This document shows, in pieces, positions 16,335 to 26,964 of a stretch of DNA of 64,000 bases (position 1 is the first letter of the stretch; each line of letters starts with the position of its first letter). The stretch lies in the NCBI RefSeq assembly GCF_001269365.1, contig NZ_CXOM01000001.1, forward strand, positions 62,090 through 126,089, in the 5' to 3' direction. A program made the translations under genes and the position numbers. Origin of the DNA: Limnohabitans sp. Rim11. Its GTDB lineage: Bacteria; Pseudomonadota; Gammaproteobacteria; Burkholderiales; Burkholderiaceae_C. Below the pieces are notes generated by a model. That model saw nothing but the letters and a program-made list of their open reading frames with translations, was not told the DNA's origin and ran no database searches.

Positions 16335-19301
16335 TCAAGATTTTGCAGCGGTGGCTTCAAGCTGCGCCAACTGGGTCTTGACCTTGCTCAACGTCGCTTC
16401 AAAGTCAGCCACACGCTTGCGCTCTTGCTCAATCACGGCAGGCGGCGCTTTGGCCACAAAGGCCTCGTTGCTCAGCTTGCCATTGGCTTTGCGAATTTCG
16501 CCTTCTAAACGCGCCACTTCTTTGCTGAGGCGAATTTTCTCCGCGGCCACGTCCACTTCCATGAATAAGCACAAGCGTGCTTCACCAACCACGGCTACTG
16601 GCGCTGCAGCGGCAGCCTTCGTCCAATCAGCTTCATTGTCAAACACTTTCACTTCGCTCAACTTGGCCAGGGCTTGCAAAACAGGCCCAGCAGATTTCAT
16701 GAACTCTGCATCGCCCAAAACATACAAAGGCAGTTTGGTGGCAGGGGAGACGCTCATTTCACCGCGCAAATTTCGGCAGGCATCGACCAGCGTTTTGAGT
16801 TTGGCCACATGCGCTTCTGCTTGTTCGTCAACTCGTTCAAGTTGCGCCACAGGATAAGCCGCAATGCTGACCGAAGGACCTGCACGGCCCGCCACGGGTG
16901 CCACCTTTTGCCACAGCTCTTCAGAGATGAAAGGCGTGATGGGGTGGACCAAACGCAGAATGGTTTCCAACGTACGAATGAGCGTGCGTCGTGTGGCGCG
17001 TTGCTGTGATGCGTCGCCTGAGTTAATTTGCACCTTGGCAATTTCCAAGTACCAATCGCAGAACTCGTTCCACACAAAGTCGTAAATGGCGTTGGCAACG
17101 TTGTCCAAGCGGTACTCGGCAAAGCCTTTGGCTACATCGGCTTCCACGCGCTGAATTTTGGAGGAGATCCAGCGGTCGGCTTGGCTGAATGTCATGTAGC
17201 CATGGGCTGGGCCGCCCACGGCGCATTCTGCTTTTGTGTGTTCTTTCAGGCCGCAATCTTGACCTTCGCAGTTCATCAGCACAAAGCGTGTGGCGTTCCA
17301 CAGTTTGTTGCAGAAGTTGCGATAGCCTTCGCAGCGTTTGCTGTCAAAGTTGATGCTACGGCCCAACGAGGCCAATGCGGCAAACGTAAAGCGCAGTGCG
17401 TCTGCACCGTAGGCTGGAATGCCTTCAGGGAATTCTTTTTGCGTGTTCTTGCGCACTTGGGGTGCGGTCTCGGGCTTGCGCAAACCTTGTGAACGTTTCT
17501 CGAGCAAAGGCTCTAAAGAAATGCCGTCGATCAAATCGACGGGGTCGAGCACGTTGCCTTCCGACTTGCTCATCTTCTTGCCTTGTGCATCGCGCACCAA
17601 GCCGTGGATGTAGACGTGTTTGAAAGGCACGCGACCCGTAAAGTGCGTGGTCATCATGATCATTCTGGCCACCCAGAAGAAGATGATGTCGTAGCCTGTG
17701 ACCAACACGGAGGAAGGTAAGTACAAGTCGTAGTCTTGTGTTTTGTCAGTGCCCGATGTGGCTACCGCTTCTGGCCAACCCATGGTGGAGAAGGGCACCA
17801 AGGCTGAGGAATACCACGTGTCGAGCACGTCTTCATCGCGCTTGAGTTTCTTGCCTGCACCCGCTTGCGCTTGGGCTTCGGCTTCCGACTTGGCCACATA
17901 CACATTGCCTTCTTCGTCGTACCAAGCGGGAATTTGATGGCCCCACCACAGTTGACGCGAGATGCACCAGTCTTGGATATTGTTCATCCACTGGTCGTAG
18001 GTGTTGACCCAGTTCTCTGGCACAAAACTAACTTGGCCGGAGTGCACGGCATCAATGGCTTTTTGCGCAATGCTCTTGCCGGTAGGGTCTTGTGGGCTGA
18101 CTTTGTTGACCGCCACAAACCATTGGTCTGTGAGCATGGGCTCTACCACTTGGCCGGTTCGCGCGCAAATGGGCAGCATCAGTTTGTGGGGTTTGATTTC
18201 AATCAGCAGACCTTGTGCTTCCAAGTCTTTGATGACGGCTTTGCGCGCCACAAAGCGGTCCATGCCTTGGTAGGCTTTGGGTCCGTTTTCATTCACAGTG
18301 GCAGTCAATGTGAAGATGGTGATCAGTGGCAGGTTGTGACGCATGGAGCATGCGTAGTCGTTGGCATCGTGGGCGCCGGTGATTTTGACGCAGCCAGAGC
18401 CAAATTCGCAGTCGACAAAGTCGTCGGCAATGATGGGGATTTGGCGATCGCACAAAGGCAAGTCAACCTTTTTGCCGACCAAGTGCTTGTAGCGCTCGTC
18501 TTCGGGGTGAACTGCCAAAGCACCGTCGGCCATCATGGTTTCGGGACGGGTGGTGGCAATGGTCATGCCTTTTTGCATCACGCCGTCAATGAGCTGAGGG
18601 CCGTCAGCAAACGGGTACAAGATGTAATGCATCTTGCCGTCGGCTTCGGTGTTTTCCACTTCCAGGTCGGACACGGCGCTTTGCAACACAGGGTCCCAGC
18701 TGACCAAGCGCTTGCCGCGGTAAATCAGGCCTTGCTCGTACAGTTTCACAAAGGTTTCGGACACCACTTTGGACAGCTTGTCGTCCATGGTGAAGTACTC
18801 GCGCGTCCAGTCGACGCTGTCGCCCATGCGGCGCATTTGCTGCGTGATGGTGTTGCCCGATTGCTCTTTCCATTCCCACACTTTGGACACAAAGTTTTTG
18901 CGCGCTTCGGCAGGCGTCGGGCCCATGTCGTGGCGGCTGATGCCTTGGCCTTGCAGCTGGCGCTCCACCACAATTTGCGTGGCAATTCCGGCGTGATCGG
19001 TACCCGGAATCCAAGCAGTGTTGAAGCCCATCATGCGGTGGTAGCGCGTGAGGCTGTCCATGATGGTTTGGTTGAACGCGTGGCCCATGTGCAGCGTACC
19101 TGTCACATTTGGCGGTGGCAATTGGATGGCAAAGTTGGGCGCTTCAGCCTTTGGCACTTGGCTGCCGCGATGGCCTGCAATGCCGTAACCGCGTTTTTCC
19201 CATTCGGGGCCCCAATGGGCTTCTAAGGCCGCTGGCTCAAAAGACTTGGAAAGGCTCTCAAGCCCGGGTTGCTGAAGGGCGGGGGTGAACTCGTTGCTCA
19301 T
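16335..19301 (-). CDS. valS: Valyl-tRNA synthetase
   Basis: Class I aminoacyl-tRNA synthetase of 988 residues. The HIGH-type motif is HMGH at 71-74 after PPPNVTGTL, the KMSKS motif is at 576-580, and the last ~65 residues form the coiled-coil tRNA-binding arm rich in Lys, Glu and Ala. The editing domain lies between the two catalytic motifs. An open frame of 453 codons runs antisense through the gene and is a by-product of its codon use. The 136-bp leader holds two mutually complementary hairpins, described separately. Confidence 0.97.
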   Translation of the reverse strand: MSNEFTPALQQPGLESLSKSFEPAALEAHWGPEWEKRGYGIAGHRGSQVPKAEAPNFAIQLPPPNVTGTLHMGHAFNQTIMDSLTRYHRMMGFNTAWIPGTDHAGIATQIVVERQLQGQGISRHDMGPTPAEARKNFVSKVWEWKEQSGNTITQQMRRMGDSVDWTREYFTMDDKLSKVVSETFVKLYEQGLIYRGKRLVSWDPVLQSAVSDLEVENTEADGKMHYILYPFADGPQLIDGVMQKGMTIATTRPETMMADGALAVHPEDERYKHLVGKKVDLPLCDRQIPIIADDFVDCEFGSGCVKITGAHDANDYACSMRHNLPLITIFTLTATVNENGPKAYQGMDRFVARKAVIKDLEAQGLLIEIKPHKLMLPICARTGQVVEPMLTDQWFVAVNKVSPQDPTGKSIAQKAIDAVHSGQVSFVPENWVNTYDQWMNNIQDWCISRQLWWGHQIPAWYDEEGNVYVAKSEAEAQAQAGAGKKLKRDEDVLDTWYSSALVPFSTMGWPEAVATSGTDKTQDYDLYLPSSVLVTGYDIIFFWVARMIMMTTHFTGRVPFKHVYIHGLVRDAQGKKMSKSEGNVLDPVDLIDGISLEPLLEKRSQGLRKPETAPQVRKNTQKEFPEGIPAYGADALRFTFAALASLGRSINFDSKRCEGYRNFCNKLWNATRFVLMNCEGQDCGLKEHTKAECAVGGPAHGYMTFSQADRWISSKIQRVEADVAKGFAEYRLDNVANAIYDFVWNEFCDWYLEIAKVQINSGDASQQRATRRTLIRTLETILRLVHPITPFISEELWQKVAPVAGRAGPSVSIAAYPVAQLERVDEQAEAHVAKLKTLVDACRNLRGEMSVSPATKLPLYVLGDAEFMKSAGPVLQALAKLSEVKVFDNEADWTKAAAAAPVAVVGEARLCLFMEVDVAAEKIRLSKEVARLEGEIRKANGKLSNEAFVAKAPPAVIEQERKRVADFEATLSKVKTQLAQLEATAAKS

Positions 19302-19318
19302 GGGCTAAATGGTTTGAA

Positions 19319-19378
19319 ATTGCCCAGGGGCAATGTCATGAATGGACTAAAGCCATGATTTTACTGGGCAAGTGCCCA
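19319..19378 (-). promoter_or_regulatory. valS leader with two mutually complementary GC hairpins
   Basis: On the minus strand, TGGGC-ACTT-GCCCA (plus 19365-19378 region) is followed by ATTGCC-CCTG-GGCAAT (plus 19319-19334), 18 bp before the valS ATG. The GGGCA and TGCCC halves can also pair across the two hairpins, so alternative folds are possible. A role in attenuation is speculation. Confidence 0.3.
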
Positions 19379-19437
19379 TTTTTTGAGCTCAAAGCCCGTT
19401 CCTTCCGCCTTCAAAGTCTCTCAGGCAAGGGTTCAGG

Positions 19438-19620
19438 TCAGTTCTTGGCCGATTCGATGCAGTCTCTGAGGACCGCCGCATCGCCCACCTGATTGGCCAA
19501 GAGCAAAATCAGACGCAAGTTCAATTGCTCAGATTGTTCGGCGCTCAAGCCTTCATGAGCATTCAGTAATTGATCGTAAAAAGTATCGGCGTCTTGAAGG
19601 TTCAGTTCTGTTTTCATCAT
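19438..19620 (-). CDS. DUF2783 small protein
   Basis: 60-residue acidic helical protein (MMKTELNLQDADTFYDQLL...) matching the DUF2783 family, whose members sit next to flavoprotein monooxygenases of the MhpA type. A GGA is placed five to six bases before the start. It begins 15 bp after the stop of the monooxygenase on the same strand, so the two are an operon. A role as an accessory or stability factor is only suggested by co-location. Confidence 0.8.
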   Translation of the reverse strand: MMKTELNLQDADTFYDQLLNAHEGLSAEQSEQLNLRLILLLANQVGDAAVLRDCIESAKN

Positions 19621-19635
19621 GATTTCCGAATGTGA

Positions 19636-21345
19636 TCAAAGACCCAAAGAGGTGGCCACAGCGCCAATCAACTCACCGTTGACGCCTTTGCCCGTATCGG
19701 CCAAATAGCCATCAGGTCGGACCAAGGCCCAACCGCCTGCCGGAACGGTGCCGCAGGCGTTTTGAAGATGTTGTTGCGTGTCTAGCAAGTGTTCCCGCGC
19801 TTGTGCCACTTGTCCTCTGGCCAACACTTGAACGCAGCGCACAGGCAAGCCAGACAAGCTGAGCTCTTGTAGGCGCTTTAAAGCGGCTTTGGTTTGTTGG
19901 CCAAACACCAAAATCAGAAGTCGACCATCGGCCCATTGAACCAGGTCATTCAAGCAGCCTGGCTTGCCTTGACGCCACTGAAAGCGCACGTTTTGAACCG
20001 ACGTGCCACCGTTATCGCCGCAAATGCGGGAGCCGCGATAAGTGTTGGCAACGGCCATGCGGCCTGTGTTGACCAACGAGCGTGCAAATGGAAATTCTTT
20101 GGCCAAGCTGATGGTGGCTGTTCTAAATGCGCGTTCAATGCCATCGGCAGGGCGTAAGAATCTGGCCGTGCGGCGCGTCACCTTGACGTTTTCTTGAGCG
20201 GCTTCAAGGCGTTCATCGTTGAAGCTTTCAAGCAGAGCCTCGTCGGCGTGGCCGCGCAAGACAGCGGCCAATTTCCATGCCAAATTGTCGGCATCGGCGA
20301 CACCGGTGTTGCCACCGCGCGCGCCAAATGGGTTCACGATTTTGGCGGTGTCGCCCATGAAAAACACACGGCCCATGCGCAATGTGTTGAGGCATTGGCT
20401 CTTATAGGCGTAGGGGCCGACCCACACGATGTCGACCTTCACGTTTTTGCCAAACTGACGCTCCAGGCGTTCACGCACCACGTCTTCGCGGCTGATGTAA
20501 GCCGCATCGGCATTGGGTTCCATTTGATAGTCAATGCGCCACACATCGTCGGCCATCAAGTGTTGCCACACAGCTCGATTTTCATTGAAGGGCGCTTCAA
20601 TCCATGTGTGTCGCTCAGTGGGGGGATGGGTGTCAAATTTGACATCGGCAATGCACCAGCGGTCATCGCCTTTTTTGCTTTCCATGGTGACACCCGTCCA
20701 AGCATGGAAGGGTGTGTGCGAGCCTGAGGCGTCAATCACATGATCGGCTTGCAGGTCATAAGTGCCTTCTGGCGTTTCAACGGTGAGCGTGGCGAAGTCT
20801 TTGTTCTGTTTGAAGGCCTTCACGCGCGACTGCCAGCGCAAATCGACATGCCCTAGTTCTTGTATGCGCTCCACCAAATAGCCTTCAATGTAGAACTGCT
20901 GAATGTTGATGAAGGCGGGTTGTTCTGAGAGGCTGAAATTGCTTTGCTGCTTGAGGTCAAAGTTGTAGACCTCGTCGTTGCCCGCAAAAGTGCGGCCCAC
21001 ACTCCATTGAATCCCCTTGTTGGCGATGCGTTGATAGATGCCTAGCTTTTGGAAAATTTCCAAAGATTTTTGGGTGTAACAAATACCTCGAGAAGACGCG
21101 CCTTTGACACCCACTGTGTTGTCTTCATCAAGCAAGACCGCCTTGATGCCCAAATTGGCCAAACCGCATGCCAAGGTGAGACCCGTGATACCCCCGCCCA
21201 CAATGACCACAGCATGTCGCAAAGTTTTGTTTTGCAGCATCTCAGGCGGTTTGACAAACGGGTATTCGGGCAATGCGTAGCCTGTGCCTTGTGTGAATTC
21301 ATAACCGTTTGTAAATTGAACGTCTTTGAAGGCGGTCTTGTTCAT
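19636..21345 (-). CDS. FAD-dependent aromatic monooxygenase (MhpA-like, group A flavoprotein)
   Basis: Predicted NAD(P)H- and O2-dependent hydroxylase of an aromatic or related substrate. The 569-residue protein has the FAD Rossmann motif GGGITG at about 50-55, a mid-protein DASGSHTP, and the second FAD motif MGDTAKIVNPFGARGGNTG. It ends in a thioredoxin-like C-terminal domain, as in 3-(3-hydroxyphenyl)propionate hydroxylase. The frame is open to 21555, but AAAGGA four bases before ATG 21345 fixes that start. Its partner is the DUF2783 gene. No ring-cleavage genes are in view, so the substrate is unknown. Confidence 0.9.
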   Translation of the reverse strand: MNKTAFKDVQFTNGYEFTQGTGYALPEYPFVKPPEMLQNKTLRHAVVIVGGGITGLTLACGLANLGIKAVLLDEDNTVGVKGASSRGICYTQKSLEIFQKLGIYQRIANKGIQWSVGRTFAGNDEVYNFDLKQQSNFSLSEQPAFINIQQFYIEGYLVERIQELGHVDLRWQSRVKAFKQNKDFATLTVETPEGTYDLQADHVIDASGSHTPFHAWTGVTMESKKGDDRWCIADVKFDTHPPTERHTWIEAPFNENRAVWQHLMADDVWRIDYQMEPNADAAYISREDVVRERLERQFGKNVKVDIVWVGPYAYKSQCLNTLRMGRVFFMGDTAKIVNPFGARGGNTGVADADNLAWKLAAVLRGHADEALLESFNDERLEAAQENVKVTRRTARFLRPADGIERAFRTATISLAKEFPFARSLVNTGRMAVANTYRGSRICGDNGGTSVQNVRFQWRQGKPGCLNDLVQWADGRLLILVFGQQTKAALKRLQELSLSGLPVRCVQVLARGQVAQAREHLLDTQQHLQNACGTVPAGGWALVRPDGYLADTGKGVNGELIGAVATSLGL

Positions 21346-21405
21346 GATGTCCTTTAGATCGTGATCTGTCGCAATCCGCACTGTAACAATTTTGTGCATG
21401 AGGCA

Positions 21406-21418
21406 TTTAGTGACTAAA
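21406..21418. promoter_or_regulatory. 13-bp perfect palindrome in the monooxygenase/rubrerythrin divergent region
   Basis: TTTAGT-G-ACTAAA lies 61 bp from the monooxygenase start and 66 bp from the rubrerythrin start. Size and position suit an operator for a dimeric regulator, but no regulator gene is adjacent. Confidence 0.35.
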
Positions 21419-21483
21419 CTACTTTTGTATTCGTTTCTTGGGTGGAAATGAATTTTGCAAACGAATCTTTCAAGGAAATTGAC

Positions 21484-21906
21484 ATGGCTCAACTCAAAGG
21501 TTCTCGCACTGAACAATGTCTGAAAGAGGCCTTTGCCATTGAGTCTCAGGTGCAACTTCGCTATACCTATTTTGCCAACAAGGCAGACCTGGAAGGGCTG
21601 AGCGATGTGGCGGCTTTGTTTCGTTCATCGGCGCAAGGTGAGACTGGGCACGCCCATGGTCATCTGGAGTTTTTAGAGCAGGCCGGTGACCCTGCCACAG
21701 GCTTGCCCATTGGCAACACCCGTCAAAACTTGGAAGCAGCAGTGGCCAGTGAAATGAATGAGTCAGCCAACCTCTATCCTGCCATGGCCAAAACCGCGCG
21801 AGAAGAGGGCTTTGACGACGTTGCCGACTGGTTCGAGACGCTGGCCAAAGCCGAGCATTCGCACACAGTTCGTTATCAAAAGGCCCTGAACGAATTGAAA
21901 GATTAA
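21484..21906 (+). CDS. Rubrerythrin-family protein (diiron domain only)
   Basis: Peroxide-detoxifying diiron protein of 140 residues. Two half-sites are visible: an early E in AIESQVQLRY with EtGHA downstream, and E in SEMNESANLY with ExxH (AEHSH) near the end. The C-terminal rubredoxin domain of classical rubrerythrin is absent, as in many beta- and gammaproteobacterial forms. AAGGA at about 21471 supports ATG 21484; an upstream in-frame start at 21442 is less likely. It diverges from the monooxygenase and converges on the flavin oxidoreductase. Confidence 0.92.
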   Translation: MAQLKGSRTEQCLKEAFAIESQVQLRYTYFANKADLEGLSDVAALFRSSAQGETGHAHGHLEFLEQAGDPATGLPIGNTRQNLEAAVASEMNESANLYPAMAKTAREEGFDDVADWFETLAKAEHSHTVRYQKALNELKD

Positions 21907-21938
21907 TTCAAGGGCTTTTTCAAGACTAAAGAGCAGCC

Positions 21939-23066
<1,128 letters not shown>

Positions 23067-23179
23067 TTACCTCTGATGATGGAAGCCAAGGGGGCGGCGT
23101 CAAAAAAATACTAGGGCAATTTTTTTCCTGCAAAGGGCTTTCCTGTGCAAGATAATTGAAGCCTTAAAGGACTGCTCGC

Positions 23180-23962
23180 ATGTTGCTTCTATTGTCACCT
23201 GCCAAATCGTTGGATTACGAAACACCTGTGGAGGGTGTGTCTCACACGTTACCCCAGTTTGTGAGTCAATCGACTGAGTTGATTGATGTGTTGAGAACTC
23301 AAACCCCCGCCCAATTGGCCTCGCTCATGGATTTGAGTGACAAGCTGGCCGCCTTGAATGTGGCCCGTTACGAAGCCTGGCGTCCTAAGTTCACCGCCAA
23401 AAATTCAAAACAAGCTGTTTTGGCTTTCAATGGCGATGTCTATGACGGCCTAGATGCCCAAACATTGAAGGTCAAAGACCTCGATTGGGCCCAAGAGCAC
23501 GTTTGTATTTTGAGTGGTTTGTATGGTGTTTTAAGGCCCCTAGATTGGATGCAGGCATACCGTTTGGAAATGGGCACGGCTCTGGTCAACTCCAAGGGAA
23601 AAAACCTCTACCAATTTTGGGACAGCAGCATTGCAACTTATCTTAACGAACGCTTAAGCAAAGACAAAACTCCCGTGGTCATTAACTTGGCATCGCAAGA
23701 GTATTTCAAAGTGGTCGACACCAAGGTGCTAAAGGCTCGCATCATTGAGTGTGTGTTTGAAGACTACAAGGGCGGCAAGTACAAGGTCATCAGCTTTTTT
23801 GCCAAGCGCGCAAGGGGCTTGTTGGCTCGCTATGCCATTCAAAAGCAAATTAAAAACCCAGAGAAACTCAAAGACTTTGATGTCGATGGTTATGGCTATG
23901 TGGCCAGTGCGTCTACTGAAAACCGATGGGTGTTTCGACGAAAAGAAAAAGGTGCTGTATGA
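23180..23962 (+). CDS. yaaA: Peroxide stress protein YaaA (DUF328)
   Basis: 260-residue protein matching YaaA from its first residues ([14 protein letters not shown]). In E. coli this protein is induced by OxyR, binds DNA and limits Fenton damage by lowering free iron. Other conserved blocks are [33 protein letters not shown] and [12 protein letters not shown]. Its stop overlaps the queF start (ATGA). Confidence 0.95.
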   Translation: MLLLLSPAKSLDYETPVEGVSHTLPQFVSQSTELIDVLRTQTPAQLASLMDLSDKLAALNVARYEAWRPKFTAKNSKQAVLAFNGDVYDGLDAQTLKVKDLDWAQEHVCILSGLYGVLRPLDWMQAYRLEMGTALVNSKGKNLYQFWDSSIATYLNERLSKDKTPVVINLASQEYFKVVDTKVLKARIIECVFEDYKGGKYKVISFFAKRARGLLARYAIQKQIKNPEKLKDFDVDGYGYVASASTENRWVFRRKEKGAV

Positions 23963-24804
23963 ACCAGCCTGATCAATCACAACTGGGCAAGAATAGCGCC
24001 TACGTCGACCAATACGACGCGTCTTTGTTATTCCCGATACCACGCGCAGTCAAGCGCAAAGAGTTGGGCATCCAAGGTGCGCCGATTTTCTTTGGTGCAG
24101 ATTTGTGGACGGCCTTTGAGCTGTCTTGGCTTAACTTAAAAGGCAAGCCACAAGTTGCTATTGCACACATCATGGTGCCTGCCGAAACCACGCACATCGT
24201 TGAAAGCAAATCGTTCAAGCTGTACCTGAACAGCTTCAATGCCACACGCTTTGTGGATGTCCAAGCCGTTCGAGATTGCATGCGCGAGGACTTAGACCAG
24301 GCCTTGTGGCACGGCGGTGCTATTCAATCGCGTTGCGGTGTGAAGATCATCTTGCCCGAAGACTTTGACAAAGAACCAGTGCATGAATTGGACGGCCTTA
24401 ACTTGGACCGCATGGACATTGAGTGCACACAGTATCAACCCGCGCCCGAGTTGCTGACAGCTGAGCACGATGAGGCGCCAGTATCAGAAACGTTTGTGAG
24501 CCACTTGCTCAAAAGCAATTGCTTGGTGACGGGTCAACCCGACTGGGGCAGTGTTCAAATTTCTTATTCAGGCTCGCAAATTGACCAGGCGGGTTTGTTG
24601 CAGTACATCGTGAGTTTTAGAAACCACAATGAATTCCATGAGCAATGCGTAGAACGTATCTTCATGGACATTTGGACGCGCTGCAAGCCTCTCAAATTAA
24701 GTGTCTATGCACGCTACACGCGTCGCGGTGGCTTGGACATCAATCCTTGGCGAACCAGCCATCCCCAATCGCCACCGGCCAATATTCGAACGGCTAGACA
24801 ATAA
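23959..24804 (+). CDS. queF: NADPH-dependent 7-cyano-7-deazaguanine reductase
   Basis: Reduces preQ0 to preQ1 in queuosine synthesis. The 281-residue length matches the long (YqcD-type, E. coli-like) QueF. The NADPH motif ESKSFKLYL is at 82-90, catalytic cysteine C188 in [12 protein letters not shown] and proton donor D195. The frame opens upstream at 23926, but the ATG overlapping the yaaA stop is the family start. Linked translation with yaaA is implied by the ATGA overlap. Confidence 0.96.
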   Translation: MNQPDQSQLGKNSAYVDQYDASLLFPIPRAVKRKELGIQGAPIFFGADLWTAFELSWLNLKGKPQVAIAHIMVPAETTHIVESKSFKLYLNSFNATRFVDVQAVRDCMREDLDQALWHGGAIQSRCGVKIILPEDFDKEPVHELDGLNLDRMDIECTQYQPAPELLTAEHDEAPVSETFVSHLLKSNCLVTGQPDWGSVQISYSGSQIDQAGLLQYIVSFRNHNEFHEQCVERIFMDIWTRCKPLKLSVYARYTRRGGLDINPWRTSHPQSPPANIRTARQ

Positions 24805-24812
24805 AGGGTTTT

Positions 24813-24845
24813 TTGAAGGGCCATCAAGCTTGTTGGGCCCTTCAA
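24813..24845. terminator. Inverted repeat between convergent queF and crotonase genes
   Basis: TTGAAGGGCC and GGCCCTTCAA form a perfect 10-bp stem around a 13-nt loop that itself contains CAAGCTTG. No U tract follows on either strand (T's precede it on the plus strand), so termination is likely but not canonical. Confidence 0.45.
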
Positions 24846-24846
24846 T

Positions 24847-25689
24847 TCAACCTAAGGTTTTAAAGCCTTTGAGTGGTGCAAGCGGTGGAAACTTAGCGGG
24901 GCGTTTCTCTTTGGTTGCTTCCAAAGCTTCTCGAATATGGGGGTTGCTCCAAATGGCGCCTTGTAACCAACCCATTTGGCGCAGGCTGTCTTCCACGCTG
25001 TGATCGCGCGCATAGTTAAGGGCCTGCTTGGTACCCCAAATAGCCACCGGCGGTTTGTTGGCCATCTCTTTGGCGCAAGCCAAAGCGCCTGCCACCATGG
25101 CCTCTTGTGTGTCGAACACCTGTGTCACCAAGCCGTGGTTCAATGCATTGGCGGCACTGAGTCGACGTCCGGTGTATGCCAGTTCTTTGACCAAACCCAT
25201 CGGCAGCAATTTGGGCAAACGTTGCAGTGTGCCTACGTCGGCCACCATGCCAATGTTGATTTCTTGGACGCAGAAAAACGCATCTTGTGTCGCATACCGA
25301 ATGCAGCAAGCCGTCACCATGTCAACCGCGCCGCCAATGCAACCCCCATGAATGGCAGCAATCACAGGAATTCGCATGCTTTCTAGCAACGTGAAGGTGG
25401 CTTGCATGTCGGTCAGTGAATCAAAAATAGCGGCGCGTCCTTCAGGGCTGTCCGCGTCCATAGAGATAGCCCCTGAAAAAGTTTCCAGAGCCATGCCAGC
25501 AGAGAAGTGTTTGCCAGTACTGGAGATCACCAAGGCCCGGGCTTTGCCTTCATTGTTCAGCTGGTGCAATACCGTGTCCAGTTCGCGCCAAAAGGTGGGA
25601 TGCATGGTGTTGAGCGATTCGGGCTTGTTCAGCACCAAATGCGCAACGTGGTCATTCATCGTCAAAGAAAAGCAATTGAGTTTGTCCAT
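24847..25689 (-). CDS. Enoyl-CoA hydratase/isomerase, probable delta3,5-delta2,4-dienoyl-CoA isomerase
   Basis: Crotonase-fold enzyme of 280 residues. Oxyanion-hole segments are HFSAGMALE at 61-69 and HGGCIGGAVD at 114-123. The pair E143 and D151 in QEINIGMVADVGTLQRLPK matches the spacing and local sequence of eukaryotic dienoyl-CoA isomerase ECH1 (Glu/Asp eight residues apart), which isomerises 3,5-dienoyl-CoA from unsaturated fatty acids. GAGG placed upstream supports ATG 25689, which lies inside the end of dinB (38-bp overlap). A short start at 25659 is possible but would cut the first strand. Confidence 0.88.
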   Translation of the reverse strand: MDKLNCFSLTMNDHVAHLVLNKPESLNTMHPTFWRELDTVLHQLNNEGKARALVISSTGKHFSAGMALETFSGAISMDADSPEGRAAIFDSLTDMQATFTLLESMRIPVIAAIHGGCIGGAVDMVTACCIRYATQDAFFCVQEINIGMVADVGTLQRLPKLLPMGLVKELAYTGRRLSAANALNHGLVTQVFDTQEAMVAGALACAKEMANKPPVAIWGTKQALNYARDHSVEDSLRQMGWLQGAIWSNPHIREALEATKEKRPAKFPPLAPLKGFKTLG

Positions 25690-26941
25690 GGGGATCGGCC
25701 TCGTTGATAGCTAGATGGGGTGTGTTGTGTGAACTGTAGCTTGCGCTGGCATCGGGTGCTGTCCCGTGTTTGACCAAAGATCCCACGCGCACACCCAACA
25801 GCCTGAGCTTGCGTGTCAGGTCAACGCGCTTTAAACAGAGGCCTGCAAATTTTCTAATGTCAGTGGCGTCATGTGTGTAGAAGGTCAGCGTTTGATCGCG
25901 GGTGACACTTTTGAAATTGTCATATCGCAGTTTGATGCCAATGGTTTTTCCGTCATAGCCTTTGCGCTTTAAATCGGCTGCCAGCTGCTGGCACAAACGA
26001 GTGAATACTTTGCCCAACTCTTCTTTGTCACGCACGGCATGCAGATCGGTTTCAAAGGTTGTTTCGCGGCTGATGCTGACGGGTTCGCTCTCGGTGCTAA
26101 TGGGTCGATCGTCTCGTCCCCAAGCTGCTTCGTGCAGCCAAGCGCCATAGACTTTGCCAAAATTCATTTGCAGCCAAGGCAGTTCACAAGCAGCCAATTG
26201 ACCAATGGTTTCGATGCCGTGCTGTTTTAATTTTTCATCGGCCTTGGGCCCGACGCCATTGATTTTTCGGCAACTCAAAGGCCAGATGGCTGTTTGCAAA
26301 TCTTCTTCTTGGACAATAGAAATGCCATTGGGTTTATTGAACTCGCTGGCCATTTTGGCAATCAGTTTGTTGGGCGCAACCCCGACCGAGCAGGTGAGGC
26401 CGGTGGCTTCAAAAATGCATTTTTGAATGAGCCTGGCCAAGACCCTGCCGCTTTCGCGTTGACCGCCAGGCACCTCCGTGAAGTCGATGTACACCTCGTC
26501 CACACCGCGGTCTTCCATGAGGGGCGCGATGTCGGTGATGATGCCTTTGAATTCTCTGGAATAGTGGCGGTACTGGTCAAAGTCCACTGGCAACAAAATG
26601 GCTTGAGGGCACAACTTGGCGGCTTTCATGAGGCCCATGGCCGAGCCAATGCCAAATTGCCGCGCCGCATATGTTGCGGTAGTGATGACACCGCGGCCGG
26701 TGTAGCCCTCAATGCGTGGGAAAAAATCAAGAGGAATTTCAGAAAGATTGTCCGCAGACCACTCATAGTCTGGGTGTGCAGCGCGCAAGCGCCCCAGCAG
26801 GTCATCTTCTTTTCGCCTGCCGCCCCCAATGACCACAGGCAAGCCCTTGAGTTGGGGGTAGCGCAACAACTCGACAGACGCATAAAAAGCGTCCATGTCG
26901 AGGTGGGCAATTCTTCTTTTGAGTGATGTGGTTGGTGTCAC
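25652..26941 (-). CDS. dinB: DNA polymerase IV (Y-family)
   Basis: Translesion polymerase of 429 residues. The palm motif HLDMDAFYASVE and the catalytic acidic pair in DRGVDEVYIDFTE are present, followed by the thumb (SVGVAPNKLIAKMAS), a helix-hairpin-helix (KINGVGPKADEKL) and the little-finger domain. The C-terminus QTQLLFFDDE resembles a clamp-binding QLxLF peptide. Compared with E. coli DinB (351 residues) it has an insert of about 35 residues after VVIGGG, a feature of Burkholderiales homologues. The start is taken as GTG 26941; longer frames run into lldD. Confidence 0.93.
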   Translation of the reverse strand: MTPTTSLKRRIAHLDMDAFYASVELLRYPQLKGLPVVIGGGRRKEDDLLGRLRAAHPDYEWSADNLSEIPLDFFPRIEGYTGRGVITTATYAARQFGIGSAMGLMKAAKLCPQAILLPVDFDQYRHYSREFKGIITDIAPLMEDRGVDEVYIDFTEVPGGQRESGRVLARLIQKCIFEATGLTCSVGVAPNKLIAKMASEFNKPNGISIVQEEDLQTAIWPLSCRKINGVGPKADEKLKQHGIETIGQLAACELPWLQMNFGKVYGAWLHEAAWGRDDRPISTESEPVSISRETTFETDLHAVRDKEELGKVFTRLCQQLAADLKRKGYDGKTIGIKLRYDNFKSVTRDQTLTFYTHDATDIRKFAGLCLKRVDLTRKLRLLGVRVGSLVKHGTAPDASASYSSHNTPHLAINEADPHGQTQLLFFDDE

Positions 26942-26964
26942 AAACTCAAAGTGATTGGATGTGC

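Noticed and set aside
17865..19226. 453-codon open frame on the plus strand
   Set aside because: It is antisense to valS, rich in His/Gly/Val/Phe as expected from a shadow frame, and has no ribosome-binding site or domain pattern.
19365..19384. TGGGC-AAGT-GCCCA followed by TTTTTT on the plus strand, terminator-like
   Set aside because: No plus-strand gene lies upstream within 4 kb, so it is more simply part of the valS leader on the other strand.
19394..19440. Plus-strand TCTCTCAGGCAAGGGTTCAG resembling the 3' half of a glycine riboswitch
   Set aside because: The GGAGAG and GAAGGGGCAA halves are missing upstream, and no plus-strand gene follows; the stretch lies at the end of the DUF2783 gene on the other strand.
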